Assembly (NCBI RefSeq): GCF_014639875.1
Contig: NZ_BMGD01000001.1
Location: forward strand, 620,001 to 684,000
Direction of reading: 5' to 3'
Origin: Blastomonas aquatica
GTDB lineage: Bacteria > Pseudomonadota > Alphaproteobacteria > Sphingomonadales > Sphingomonadaceae
DNA length: 64,000 bases
Each line of letters starts with the position of its first letter. Positions within the stretch are counted from its first letter, which is position 1. Below are positions 33,618 to 44,500 of the stretch, in pieces. Both the position numbers and the translations under genes were made by a program. The notes under the pieces were generated by a model. That model was not told the origin of the DNA, searched no databases, and saw only the letters and a list, made by a program, of their open reading frames with translations.

Positions 33618-36539
33618 ATGACCTTTCCCCTGATGCGCCCAGCGCGCGCGGCCGCGGCTCTTGCGGCCCTCTCCCTGCTTCTCACCGTTCCGTCGCTTGC
33701 CCAGTTGCCGGGCGAGCCTGCCGCCAGTGGCAAGGACGAAAACGGCAAGCCGCTGCGCCCGCCCAATCTGGAAGCAGGCGAAAAGACCCCCTGGCTGTAC
33801 AAGGGCAGCAATGTCCCGGTCGACAAGGCCTGGACCTTTGGCGAATTGAGCAATGGCGTGCGCTATGCGGTGCGCCGCAACGGCGTGCCGCCGGGTCAGG
33901 TTTCGATCCGGGTCCGCATCGATGCCGGATCGATGATGGAAGCCGACCCCGAACAGGGTTTTGCCCATCTGCTCGAGCATCTGACGTTCCGCGGATCGAA
34001 ATATGTCCCCGATGGCGAGGCGATCCGCATCTGGCAGCGGCTGGGCGCCAGCTTCGGCAGCGACAGCAACGCCGAGACGACCCCGACGCACACCGTGTAC
34101 AAGCTCGATCTGCCCGCCGCGACCCCGGCCGGGCTCGACGAGAGCATGAAGATCCTTTCGGGCATGATCCGCGAACCCGGTTTGACCAAGGAGGCAGTGA
34201 CTGCGGAAGTCCCGGTGGTGATGGCCGAGCTGCGCGAACGGTCTGGCGCGCAGGTGCGCGTCGGTGACGCGACCCGCCAGCTGTTCTTTGCCGGACAAAA
34301 GCTTGCTGAACGCTCGCCGATCGGCAAGCCCGAGACGCTGAACGCTGCGACATCAGAGGCCGTGCGCGCGTTCCACCAACGCTGGTACCGACCCGAGAAC
34401 ACCGTGATCGTGATCGCGGGCGATGTCGATCCGGCAACGCTCGAGGCATCGATCAAGACGCATTACGGCGACTGGAAGCTCGGCGGCAAGCAGGCACCTT
34501 ATCCGGGCTTCGGTGAACCCGATGTATCCAAGCCGGTGGCACAGGCAGTGGTCGAGCCGGGCTTTCCCTATCTGGTCAGCATGGGGATCCTGCGGCCTTG
34601 GAAGCCGGTCAACGACACCATCGCCTACAACCAGCAATTGCTGATCGATCTGGTCGCGACCCAATTGATCAACCGCCGGCTCGAAGGCCGCGCACGCGGC
34701 GGCGGCAGCTTCCTGCAGGCGCAGGTCAATGCCGAAGACGTCAGCCGCTCGGTCGATGGCACCTTTGTCTCGATCGTTCCGATCGGCAACGATTGGCAGG
34801 CCGCGCTCGCCGATGTCCGCGGGGTACTGGCCGACGCCACGACCACTGCGCCCACGCCCGAGGAAATCGCTCGCGAAATGGCCGAGTTCGATGCCGCGCT
34901 TGCGGTCCGAGTCGAAAGCGCCGAGACCGAAGCGGGGTCCAAGCAGGCCGACGACGTCATCGGTGCGGTCGATATCCGCGAGACCATCGCTGCACCCGAA
35001 ACCGCGCTCGAAGTGTTTCGAGACATGAAGGATATGTACACGCCCGAGCGTCTGCTCGAATCGACCCGGCGGCTGTTCACCGGGGTCACGACCCGCGCGA
35101 TCCTGATTTCGCCCGAGGCTGTGCCCGATGCAACGACGCTGCTGAACACGGCTTTGACCCGGGACGTGACTGCGGATGCAACTGCCCGTCTGGCAGCAGC
35201 AGCGGTGACCTTTGACGACCTGCCCGATCTGGGTGCGCCCGGGACGGTGACCTCAACCACCGACATCCGGCTGCTGGGTATCGAAATGGTCGAGCTTTCG
35301 AACGGGGTGAAGGCGATCCTTTATCCCAACGATGCCGAAGTCTCCAAGATCATGGTCAAGGTCCGCTTTGGCAACGGCTACCAGGCGTTTCCGGCAGACC
35401 AGCCTTCTTTGGTCTGGTCCGGCCAGGCCGCATTGGTGGCAAGCGGTGTCGGCGAGATCGGCCAGGAAGGGCTTGATCGGCTGACCAACGGCCGCCGCAT
35501 CGGCTTCGGCTTCGAGATCGAGAACGATGCGTTTGCCTTCTCGGCCGATACGCGCCGCAGCGATCTTGCCGACCAGCTCAAGCTGTTCGCAGCCAAGCTC
35601 GCCGAGCCGCGCTGGGACCCCAACCCGGTCCGCCGCGCCAAGGCGGGAACCGAGCTTGCCTATCGCAGCTTCTCGATGTCACCGCAGACGGTGCTCGAGC
35701 GCGACCTGAGCTATCTGACCCGCGACCGCGATCCGCGCTGGAAGGTGCCAAGCCCCCAGGAAGCTGCTGCGCTGACCCCCGAAGCGTTCCGCGCGACCTG
35801 GGAACCCCTGCTGGCGCAGGGACCGATCGAAGTGCTGCTGTTCGGTGATTTCGACAAGCCCGAAGCATTGGCGGCGCTGGAAAAGACGTTTGGAGCGCTG
35901 CCGCGGCGCGATGCCGTACCCGTGGTCAGCGGACCCGACACGATGTCGTTCCCTGCCCCGACTGCCGAACCCGTGGTGGTCCGGCATGAAGGTGCACCCG
36001 ACCAGGCCGCAGCGTTCCTTGGCTGGCCAACCGGTGGCGGCATCACCAACGTGCAGGAAAGCCGCCAGCTCGAGATCCTGACCGCAATCTTCAACAGCCG
36101 CCTGTTCGACCAGCTGCGCGCGCAGGCGGGCGCAAGCTATGCGCCGCAGGTGCTCAACAACTGGCCGCTGGCGTTCGACAAGGGCGGCTATGTCGGGGTC
36201 ATCGGTCAGCTTGCGCCCGAGAATGTCGGCAAGTTCTTCGACATCGCCAACGCGATCGCCGCCGATCTGGCCGAGACTCCGGTGAGCGCCGATGAACTGG
36301 CGCGCGCCACAGAGCCGCTGCGTCAATTGGTTTCGCGTGCAAGCACGGGCAACAACTTCTGGCTCAACCAGTTGCAGGGCGCGACTCGCGACCCGCGTCG
36401 CATATCTGCGCTGCGGACTATCCTTCCCGACTATACCGTGACCACGCCTGAAAGAATGCAGGCGCTGGCGGCGAAATATCTGGTCAAGGACAAGGCATGG
36501 TCGTTCGTGGTGCTACCACAGGACGCGCCCAAACCCTGA
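33618..36539 (+). CDS. M16-family zinc peptidase, double-domain, exported
   Basis: A 973-residue protein with a probable signal peptide (hydrophobic at about 9-28, cleavage near SLAQ), an N-terminal M16 catalytic domain with the inverted zinc motif HLLEH (residues 117-121) and a second M16-like half (DIRLLGIEMVELSNGVKAI and onward) that lacks the motif, as usual for the inactive domain. It is predicted to be periplasmic and to degrade peptides. ATG choices at 33618 and 33633 are both possible. Confidence 0.9.
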   Translation: MTFPLMRPARAAAALAALSLLLTVPSLAQLPGEPAASGKDENGKPLRPPNLEAGEKTPWLYKGSNVPVDKAWTFGELSNGVRYAVRRNGVPPGQVSIRVRIDAGSMMEADPEQGFAHLLEHLTFRGSKYVPDGEAIRIWQRLGASFGSDSNAETTPTHTVYKLDLPAATPAGLDESMKILSGMIREPGLTKEAVTAEVPVVMAELRERSGAQVRVGDATRQLFFAGQKLAERSPIGKPETLNAATSEAVRAFHQRWYRPENTVIVIAGDVDPATLEASIKTHYGDWKLGGKQAPYPGFGEPDVSKPVAQAVVEPGFPYLVSMGILRPWKPVNDTIAYNQQLLIDLVATQLINRRLEGRARGGGSFLQAQVNAEDVSRSVDGTFVSIVPIGNDWQAALADVRGVLADATTTAPTPEEIAREMAEFDAALAVRVESAETEAGSKQADDVIGAVDIRETIAAPETALEVFRDMKDMYTPERLLESTRRLFTGVTTRAILISPEAVPDATTLLNTALTRDVTADATARLAAAAVTFDDLPDLGAPGTVTSTTDIRLLGIEMVELSNGVKAILYPNDAEVSKIMVKVRFGNGYQAFPADQPSLVWSGQAALVASGVGEIGQEGLDRLTNGRRIGFGFEIENDAFAFSADTRRSDLADQLKLFAAKLAEPRWDPNPVRRAKAGTELAYRSFSMSPQTVLERDLSYLTRDRDPRWKVPSPQEAAALTPEAFRATWEPLLAQGPIEVLLFGDFDKPEALAALEKTFGALPRRDAVPVVSGPDTMSFPAPTAEPVVVRHEGAPDQAAAFLGWPTGGGITNVQESRQLEILTAIFNSRLFDQLRAQAGASYAPQVLNNWPLAFDKGGYVGVIGQLAPENVGKFFDIANAIAADLAETPVSADELARATEPLRQLVSRASTGNNFWLNQLQGATRDPRRISALRTILPDYTVTTPERMQALAAKYLVKDKAWSFVVLPQDAPKP

Positions 36540-36554
36540 TCTGAACGTGCCAAA

Positions 36555-36590
36555 ACCCCCGCCGTGCTCGTGCAAGGCGGGGGTCTGTTT
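36555..36590 (+). terminator. Hairpin terminator after the M16 peptidase gene
   Basis: A stem ACCCCCGCC (36555-36563) with GGCGGGGGT (36576-36584), a 12-base loop, then CTGTTT. The T-tract is weak but the position fits. Confidence 0.7.
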
Positions 36591-36628
36591 CGCGGTCGTC
36601 AATTATTGTGCCGGGGCTTTTGCTGCAA

Positions 36629-36820
36629 TCAGCTCATCTGGGCGGGCATCTCGTCGGGGCCGCGGCCCGGTTCGATGATGTCAGGCTGCAGCGGATCAAG
36701 CCCGGGTGGTTGAAGATCAGGGTCCTCCATCGGCGGCTCGCTGATCGGAACTTCGGGAGGGGATTGCGGCTCGATCGTGTCAGGATCGGGAATGGCAGGA
36801 TCTTCGGGACGTGTGGCCAT
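36629..36820 (-). CDS. Small proline/aspartate-rich hypothetical protein
   Basis: A 63-residue acidic, proline-rich protein made almost entirely of short motifs such as DPDTIEPQSPPEVP and EPPMEDPDLQPPG; it is probably disordered and has no recognisable domain or signal. The ATG at 36820 is preceded by AAGGAAC at good distance, which supports translation. A longer frame upstream overlaps tRNA-Leu and is rejected. The function is unknown. Confidence 0.6.
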   Translation of the reverse strand: MATRPEDPAIPDPDTIEPQSPPEVPISEPPMEDPDLQPPGLDPLQPDIIEPGRGPDEMPAQMS

Positions 36821-36963
36821 GAGATAGTTCCTTTCAGCAATCCAACGCCGCGCGGGGCACGCGGTTGCATGTCCGATGCGGCTGGATCGTGCTAAACTGC
36901 GGATTTGCCCCCCTTGCCCTTTGCGGCAACCTTCTTTAGACGCACGCGCTTGATTACCGCGTC

Positions 36964-37048
36964 GCGGGCGTGGCGAAACTGGTAGACGCGCCAGATTTAG
37001 GTTCTGGTATCGAAAGATGTGGGGGTTCAAGTCCCTTCGCCCGCACCA
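36964..37048 (+). tRNA. tRNA-Leu(UAG)
   Basis: The acceptor arms GCGGGCG (36964-36970) and CGCCCGC (37038-37044) pair, and the CCA end is encoded (37046-37048). The anticodon stem CCAGA/TCTGG encloses loop TTTAGGT with anticodon TAG at 36998-37000. A GGTTCAAGTCCC-type T arm and a class II variable arm are present. The 85-nt length is right for tRNA-Leu. Confidence 0.97.
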
Positions 37049-37115
37049 TCGTTCCGATGGCCGGGAAAGGGAACGATCACCCTTTCAAAACATGGAAAGA
37101 CAAGAGTTTAAGCCG

Positions 37116-38765
37116 ATGCAGATTGTCGAGACGCTGAACGAAGGCCTCAAGCGGGCCTATACCATCACCATCGCTGCCAAGGATCTGGAAGCGCGGGTGG
37201 ACGCAGAAGTGAAAAAGATTGCGCCGCAGGTGCGCATGCCCGGGTTCCGCCCCGGCAAGGTGCCCGCCAATCTGATTCGCAAGATGCACGGCGAATCGAT
37301 TCATGCCGATGCGCTGAATTCGTCAATCCAGGAAAGCGTCGACAAGGCGATCCGCGAAAACGGCCTGCGCCCCGCGATCCAGCCTTCGATCGATCTGGCC
37401 GAAGATTATGAGGCCGGCAAGGACGCCGAAGTGACGATGTCGCTCGAAGTGCTGCCCCAGGTTCCTGCGCCCGCGATCGATCAGATCACGCTCGAGCGCC
37501 TGACCGTCGAGCCCGGCGACGCTGCCGTGACCGAAGCGCTGCAGCGCATAGCCGATGGCCAGAAGAGCTATGAGACCGCCGCCAAGAGCTACAAGGCCAA
37601 GGACGGCGATCAGGTTCTGATCGATTTCGAAGGCAAGGTCGATGGCGTTCCTTTTGAAGGCGGCAAGGGCGAGGGCATGGCCGTCGTCATCGGATCGGGC
37701 CAGCTGATCCCCGGCTTCGAAGACCAGCTCGTCGGCCTCAAGGCCAATGACGAAGCCGTGATCAACGTGACCTTCCCCGCCGAATACGGCGCCAAGGACC
37801 TGGCCGGCAAGGACGCGACCTTCGACATCGTCGTGGGCGAAGTGAAGAAGCCTGCCGAAACCAAGCTCGACGATGATTTCGCCAAGTCGCTTGGCCTCGA
37901 AAGCCTCGAGCAGCTGACCGGCCTGATCAAGGGCCAGCTGGAGCAGGAACTGAACGGCCTGACCCGCACCCACATGAAGCGCCGCCTGCTCGACCAGCTG
38001 GCAGCAAACCATGATTTCGAAGTTCCGCCCTCGATGGTCGAGGCTGAATTCGAACAGATCTGGGCGCAGCTCCAGCAGGAAGCCGCACAGGAAGAAGACG
38101 TCGAGGCCGCGCGCGCCGAGATGGAAGGCGACCGCGAGGAGTATCGCTCGATCGCTGTCCGCCGCGTCCGCCTGGGCCTGTTGCTCTCCGAGATCGGCCA
38201 GTCGAACGGCGTCGAGGTGTCCGCCCAGGAAATGCAGATGCTGGTCGCACAGGCCGCGCAGCAGTACCGCCAGGAAGACCGCCAGCGCTTTGCCGAGTAC
38301 ATCCAGAAGGACCCGATGGCTGCAGCCCAGCTGCGCGCGCCGCTGTATGAAGACAAGGTCGTCGACTTCCTGTTCGACAAGGCGACGATCACCGAGCGCA
38401 AGGTGACCCGCGAGGAACTCGAAGCTGCGATCGAAGCCGAAGACGATGCCAACGTTGGGGCCAATGTCGGCACCGGCGGCGGTCACGTCCATGGCCCCGA
38501 TTGCGACCATGATCACGATCACGCGCACGACGATAAGCCCAAGGCCAAGAAGGCCGCTCCCAAGAAGGCAGCGGTAAAGAAGGACGCGGACGCCGAAGCT
38601 GCGCCCGAAGCCGAAGCTGCTCCGGAAGCTGCTGAAAAGCCCGCCAAAAAGGCGCCGGCCAAGAAAGCTGCCGCCAAGACCGAAGAGCCTGCAGCAGAAG
38701 CTGCCGAAGCCAAGCCTGCCGTCAAGAAGGCCGCTCCGAAGAAGGCTGCTGCCAAGAAGGCCTGA
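37116..38765 (+). CDS. tig: Trigger factor with His-rich and Lys/Ala-rich C-terminal extension
   Basis: A 549-residue ribosome-associated chaperone and peptidyl-prolyl isomerase. The ribosome-binding domain contains MPGFRPGKVPANLIRKM; the PPIase (FKBP) domain includes DGDQVLIDFEGKVDG and the helical chaperone arms follow. E. coli Tig is about 430 residues; here roughly 100 more follow, first a His/Asp run (HVHGPDCDHDHDHAHDD, from about residue 457), then repeated AKKAAPKKAA-like blocks resembling histone H1 tails. I chose the ATG at 37116; an ATG eight codons upstream (37092) is possible. Confidence 0.94.
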   Translation: MQIVETLNEGLKRAYTITIAAKDLEARVDAEVKKIAPQVRMPGFRPGKVPANLIRKMHGESIHADALNSSIQESVDKAIRENGLRPAIQPSIDLAEDYEAGKDAEVTMSLEVLPQVPAPAIDQITLERLTVEPGDAAVTEALQRIADGQKSYETAAKSYKAKDGDQVLIDFEGKVDGVPFEGGKGEGMAVVIGSGQLIPGFEDQLVGLKANDEAVINVTFPAEYGAKDLAGKDATFDIVVGEVKKPAETKLDDDFAKSLGLESLEQLTGLIKGQLEQELNGLTRTHMKRRLLDQLAANHDFEVPPSMVEAEFEQIWAQLQQEAAQEEDVEAARAEMEGDREEYRSIAVRRVRLGLLLSEIGQSNGVEVSAQEMQMLVAQAAQQYRQEDRQRFAEYIQKDPMAAAQLRAPLYEDKVVDFLFDKATITERKVTREELEAAIEAEDDANVGANVGTGGGHVHGPDCDHDHDHAHDDKPKAKKAAPKKAAVKKDADAEAAPEAEAAPEAAEKPAKKAPAKKAAAKTEEPAAEAAEAKPAVKKAAPKKAAAKKA

Positions 38766-38771
38766 CGCTTT

Positions 38772-38913
38772 GCCTCTCCCCTCCCGCTTGCGGGAGGGGC
38801 AGGCCCGGCTCGCCGGACCGGGGGTGGGCCTGAAAAGGCACCACCCTGGATTCAGGCCCACCCCGGCCCCGCCTGCGGCGTGTCCACCCCTCCCGCAGGC
38901 GGTAGGGGAGAGG
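38772..38913. repeat. Long nested palindromic repeat, family A', copy 1
   Basis: Outer arms CCTCTCCCCTCCCGC (38773-38787) and its GGGGAGAGG inverse (38905-38913) carry internal hairpins (CCCTCCCGCTTGCGGGAGGG). The inner inverted repeat CGGGGGTGGGCCTGAA faces TTCAGGCCCACCCCGG (38850-38865). A close relative lies at 47331-47461. It separates tig from clpP. Confidence 0.86.
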
Positions 38914-38950
38914 GGCCCACTCTCAATATTCCACCGCGCCGCCATCGGGG

Positions 38951-38980
38951 CTTGAACTCTTGCACAAACAGGCCGATTTA
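38951..38980 (+). promoter_or_regulatory. Candidate heat-shock (sigma-32-type) promoter of clpP
   Basis: CTTGAAC (38951-38957) is followed after 15 bp by CCGATTTA (38973-38980), close to the sigma-32 pattern CTTGAAA / CCCATNT. It lies 38 bp before the clpP ATG. ClpP is a heat-shock gene in many proteobacteria. Confidence 0.45.
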
Positions 38981-39017
38981 GACGGCTGATATACAAGAGC
39001 AGAAAGAAGGCCCGTTT

Positions 39018-39644
39018 ATGTTCGATACCGTCCGCGATGCTTTGGTTCCGATTGTCATCGAGCAGTCGAACCGCGGAGAGCGCAGCTTTGACATTTTCTC
39101 GCGGTTGCTGCGCGAGCGTATCGTGTTCGTCACCGGCGAGGTCGAGGACAACATGGCCTCGCTGATCGTGGCGCAATTGCTGTTCCTCGAATCGGAGAAT
39201 CCCAAAAAGGATATCTCGATGTACATCAACTCGCCCGGCGGCGTGGTGACCGCAGGGATGGCGATCTACGATACCATGCAGTACATCCGCCCGCGCGTGG
39301 CCACCGTGTGCATCGGCCAGGCCGCATCGATGGGCAGCTTCCTGCTCGCCGCGGGCGAACCCGGCATGCGCACCGCGCTGTCGAATGCGCGGATCATGGT
39401 CCACCAGCCCTCGGGCGGCGCACGCGGCATGGCATCGGACATCGAGATTCAGGCGCGCGAGATTCTGCGGATTCGCAAGCGCATGAACGACCTGTACGTG
39501 CAGTTCACCGGCAAGGATCTGGCGACCATCGAAAAGGCAATGGACCGCGATACGTTCCTTGAGGCGCACGAGGCCAAGGAATTCGGCCTGGTCGATCATG
39601 TGATGGAAAAGCGGCCCTCGCCGACCGAAGATTCAGGGAATTAA
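39018..39644 (+). CDS. clpP: ATP-dependent Clp protease proteolytic subunit ClpP
   Basis: A 208-residue serine protease subunit that forms the tetradecameric ClpP barrel. The catalytic triad is Ser104 (GQAASMGS), His129 (MVHQPSGG) and probably Asp178 (MDRDTF). It is full length and followed by clpX 166 bp downstream, the standard pairing, with a hairpin between them. Confidence 0.97.
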   Translation: MFDTVRDALVPIVIEQSNRGERSFDIFSRLLRERIVFVTGEVEDNMASLIVAQLLFLESENPKKDISMYINSPGGVVTAGMAIYDTMQYIRPRVATVCIGQAASMGSFLLAAGEPGMRTALSNARIMVHQPSGGARGMASDIEIQAREILRIRKRMNDLYVQFTGKDLATIEKAMDRDTFLEAHEAKEFGLVDHVMEKRPSPTEDSGN

Positions 39645-39700
39645 CAGGTTTCGTATCCTATATCAGGGTGCGACTGTGCCTTTACGTGTGCAAGTTTAGA

Positions 39701-39731
39701 CGCAACACCGGCCCGTCTGGTCGGTGTTGCG
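39701..39731 (+). terminator. Hairpin between clpP and clpX
   Basis: A perfect 10-bp stem CGCAACACCG / CGGTGTTGCG with an 11-base loop, without a clear T-tract. It could partially terminate clpP transcripts or stabilise their 3' ends. Confidence 0.6.
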
Positions 39732-39809
39732 TGTTGAATTCTGCGTTTTTGGCATTAGGCTGAAACGTCACGTTCCGGGCACCCAGGCGCCGGAACAGAA
39801 GGAAGAGCT

Positions 39810-41084
<1,275 letters not shown>

Positions 41085-41156
41085 TCCCACCGGCCTGACA
41101 GGCTGCCAGGGCAAGACCGTCAAAAACAGGCAGCCAGGAACAGACGAACGAGACAC

Positions 41157-41191
41157 AAAAAAGGGCGCGGGTTAACCTTCGTGCCCTTTTT
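41157..41191 (+). terminator. Rho-independent terminator of clpX
   Basis: AAAAGGGCGCG pairs with CGTGCCCTTTT around a GGTTAACCTT loop, with A residues on one side and five T residues on the other. It lies about 75 bp after clpX. Confidence 0.88.
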
Positions 41192-41259
41192 CATGAGCGC
41201 AGGGATCGATCCTTCCTATTGTCCGACACTCGAGTCGAACGGCGGCGCATCATCTCACC

Positions 41260-41597
41260 TGCCTTGTGTCATATTCCGGTTACCGCGCGTTGGCCGGCGT
41301 GTCATTTATGCCGCAGTTGCGAACAAAACGTCCTAAACTGCGGGAAATGACTGGCTGAACAAAGCCGACAGGCTTGTGACAAGGCTCTATCTTTCTGTTT
41401 TATTTCCGTAGCTTAGGTCATACGAAAATCGGTTACCCGTTTCATGTCATATGCCGACTTAAATGTGTCATATATCCTTCACATCGGTTTCGCTTTTCTG
41501 TCCTTAGGGCCCCCTAGTGCGCAGGTCATCTCAACGGGATGACTTCAATCTGAACGCCGCCGGTGTCTACGGGGCGGCAAAAACGGGGAACAGACAC
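41260..41597 (+). promoter_or_regulatory. A/T-rich leader of the TonB receptor with TGTCATAT-like direct repeats
   Basis: The 513 bp between clpX and the receptor hold a terminator (41157-41191) and then an A/T-rich leader. TGTCATAT occurs at 41267, 41455 and 41466 (the last two are 11 bp apart), with variants TGTCATTT at 41300 and GGTCATAC at 41417. They look like an operator or activator site array. I assigned no -35/-10 pair. GGGGA lies ahead of the ATG at 41598. Confidence 0.55.
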
Positions 41598-44500
41598 ATG
41601 CAAATTCGTTATTATTTGGCAGCCAGCGCAGCCGCGCTTTCGCTTGCCACCGTCATGGCGGCTCCGGCCCATGCCCAGGAAACGACTTCGTCGGTCCGCG
41701 GTTCCGTCACCGGTGATGGCACTCCGCTTGCAGGCGCAGAAGTCCGCGTGATCCACACGCCGTCGGGTACGGTCGCGTCGACCACCACCGATGCTCAAGG
41801 AAACTTCAGCACCTCCGGCCTCCGCCTGGGTGGTCCTTTCACCGTTGAAGTCAACGCTTCGGGCTTCGAACAATCGTCGGTGACCGATATCTTCCTTCAG
41901 GCTGGCCAAGCCTTCCGGGTTCCCGTGGCACTTCAGTCGCAGTCGGTCATCGTTGTGACTGCATCGTCGGTGAGCGCTGCGCGTGATCTCGATTCGGGTG
42001 CAGGCACCGTGCTGACAGCGCGCGACATTTTGGGTGTTGCCAACGTCAACCGCGATATCCGCAATCTTGCCGCCCGCGACCCCCTGGTCAACCTCGATCC
42101 AACCAACAACTCGATCAGCATTGCAGGTCAGAACAACCGGTTTAACCGCTTCACCGTCGATGGCGTTGCGTTCGGCGATCCCTTTGGCCTGGAAGCAGGC
42201 GGCCTGGTATCAACCCGCGGCCCGGTTCCGCTCGACGCGATCGGAGAATTCTCGGTCGAGGTTGCACCCGTCGATATTCAGCAAGGCTTCTTCCAGGGCG
42301 GCGCGATTAATGCGCAGTTGAAGTCGGGCAGCAACCGCTTCAGCTTCCTGGGTGGCGCGCTTTATCAGGATCAGAGCCTGCGCGGTTCTCGCGCGGACGA
42401 TCTGACCCGGACCGGCTCGTTTGAGTCTCAAATTTACACCGCGCAAGCCAGCGGTCCTATCATCAAGGACAAGCTGTTCTTCGCTGTAACCTATGAGCGC
42501 ACCCGCGAAACTGTACCCGCAGATGTGCAGCCGTCGCAGCTTGGCATTACCGATGCCCAGATCGCTCAGATCAGCGGCATTGCACAGAGCGTCTACAACT
42601 TCGACACATTGGGCGTGGCGGACTCCATCGTTGAAAGCGATGACAAGTTGGTCACGAAGCTCGACTGGAACGTCGCTGACGGTCACCGTATCACCGCAAC
42701 CTATATCTGGAATGAAAGCCGCGCGCTTGCGGGCCAGACCGGTGTGGGAGCGATCAACGCAACAAGCCCAACCTTTTTCCTGCTGTCGAACAACTACACG
42801 CTGGGGTCCACGAACCACTTCGGCATCATCCAGTCGAACAACCAGTGGAGCGACAATTTCTCGACCCAGCTGCGCGTATCCTATGCAGATTATGTCCGTC
42901 TGCAGGAACCCGTCGGTGGAAACCGCGATTTTGGTGAATTCCTCGTCTGCCTCGACCCTACTTCGGTGGGTATTCCGACGGCATGTTCGGCAGGAACCCG
43001 GCAGCTGCGCTTCGGCCCAGACTTTAGCCGCCAGGCAAACGAGCTTGACGCGCAATCGCTTGCAGTGGAATTCCAGGCCACGCTCAACTTGAACAATCAC
43101 ACAGTCAAGCTGATCGCCGAGCGTCGGCGTCAGGACATTCGCAACCTGTTCGCGCAGGGTGTTTCTGGTGTGTTCTACTTTGACTCGATCGCCGATCTTG
43201 AGGCACGCAACGCCAACCAGCTGTCGATCTCCACACCGCTGCGCGGCGGTCTTGATACTGTTGCCGCAGAATTCCAGAACAACAGCTGGACCTTTGGGAT
43301 CATGGACACGATCGATCTGGCAGACAACCTGACCGTGGTTGCTGGCATGCGTTATGACCTGTTCGACACGCCCGATCGTCCGTTTGCAAACAGCGATTTT
43401 CTGGCACGTTACGGCTTTCCCAACACATCGACCCTTAATGGTCGCAGCTTGTTCCAGCCGCGCTTTGGCGTGAACTGGAAGCCGACCGACCGTTTGAAGA
43501 TCCGCGGTTCTGCTGGTATCTTTGGTGGCGGTAACCCCAACGTCTGGATTTCGAACAACTATTCGCTTCCTGGTCCGCTGCTCGGAACGGCGACCGTTAC
43601 CCGTCAGGCTAATGGCACGTTTACGGTTGGTGGCTTGAGCGGCCTTAGCGCTCCCCAGGTACAGGCACTGGCAGCAGCAAGCCTGAATGGTGTCTCTGGT
43701 GGGACCGGCGTCCCGCAGCAGCTGTTGGCTGGTCTGCAGACAGGCGGTGCTTCAAACGCCCGTACCAACGCGCTTGATCCAAACTTCAATCCTATTTCTC
43801 AATGGCGTGTCTCGGGCTCGGTTGACTATGAAGCCGACCTTGGTGGCCTTGGCGACGGATGGAACTTTGGAGCTGACGTCATCTGGTCGAGGGTTCGCGA
43901 CGCGCTGGAATGGACAGATCTTCGCAGTGTAGCCAACGGGACACTTCCCGATGGCCGCCCTCGCTACAATCTGCTGCCCGGCGTCCAGGCGAGCAACAAC
44001 TTCGATATCCTGCTCACGAACGCTGATCGGGGTTACAGCTGGAACGCCGTTGCGCGCTTCTCCAAGCGTTGGGGCTCCGGCTTCTTCATGAACGGTGCCT
44101 ACACCTTCTCGCGCGTGAAGGACGGCAACCCGGGCAACTCTTCGGTGGCATTCTCGAACTACACCGGATCTGTAAACTTCGACCCCAACATCTCGGCATA
44201 TGGCACATCTGATTTCCAGCGTGACAATGCGGTGCGGTTCAACTTTGGCTTCGACAACCAGTTGTTCGGAGACAACAACACCCGCTTCGAATTGTTCTAC
44301 AATGGTCGTTCTGGTCGTCGCTTCAGCTATACCGTCACCGATCCCGTTGCGAACAACAACGTGCGTTCGAATGTCTTCGGTGTCTTGGGCAGCAACTCGC
44401 GCTTCCTGGCTTATGTACCCAATGTAAGCAGCCGGACTGCTGATCCCAGCGTACTTTATGCAGCAAACTTTGACTTTGATAGCTTCCAGCGGTTCGTTCA

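Noticed and set aside
36629-37030. 133-residue frame covering the small Pro-rich gene and tRNA-Leu
   Set aside because: The N-terminal part would be translated from the complement of a tRNA gene; the ATG at 36820 with a ribosome-binding site is preferred.
37323-39599. 758-residue antisense frame opposite tig and clpP
   Set aside because: It crosses the tig end, a repeat and clpP; both plus-strand genes are unmistakable.
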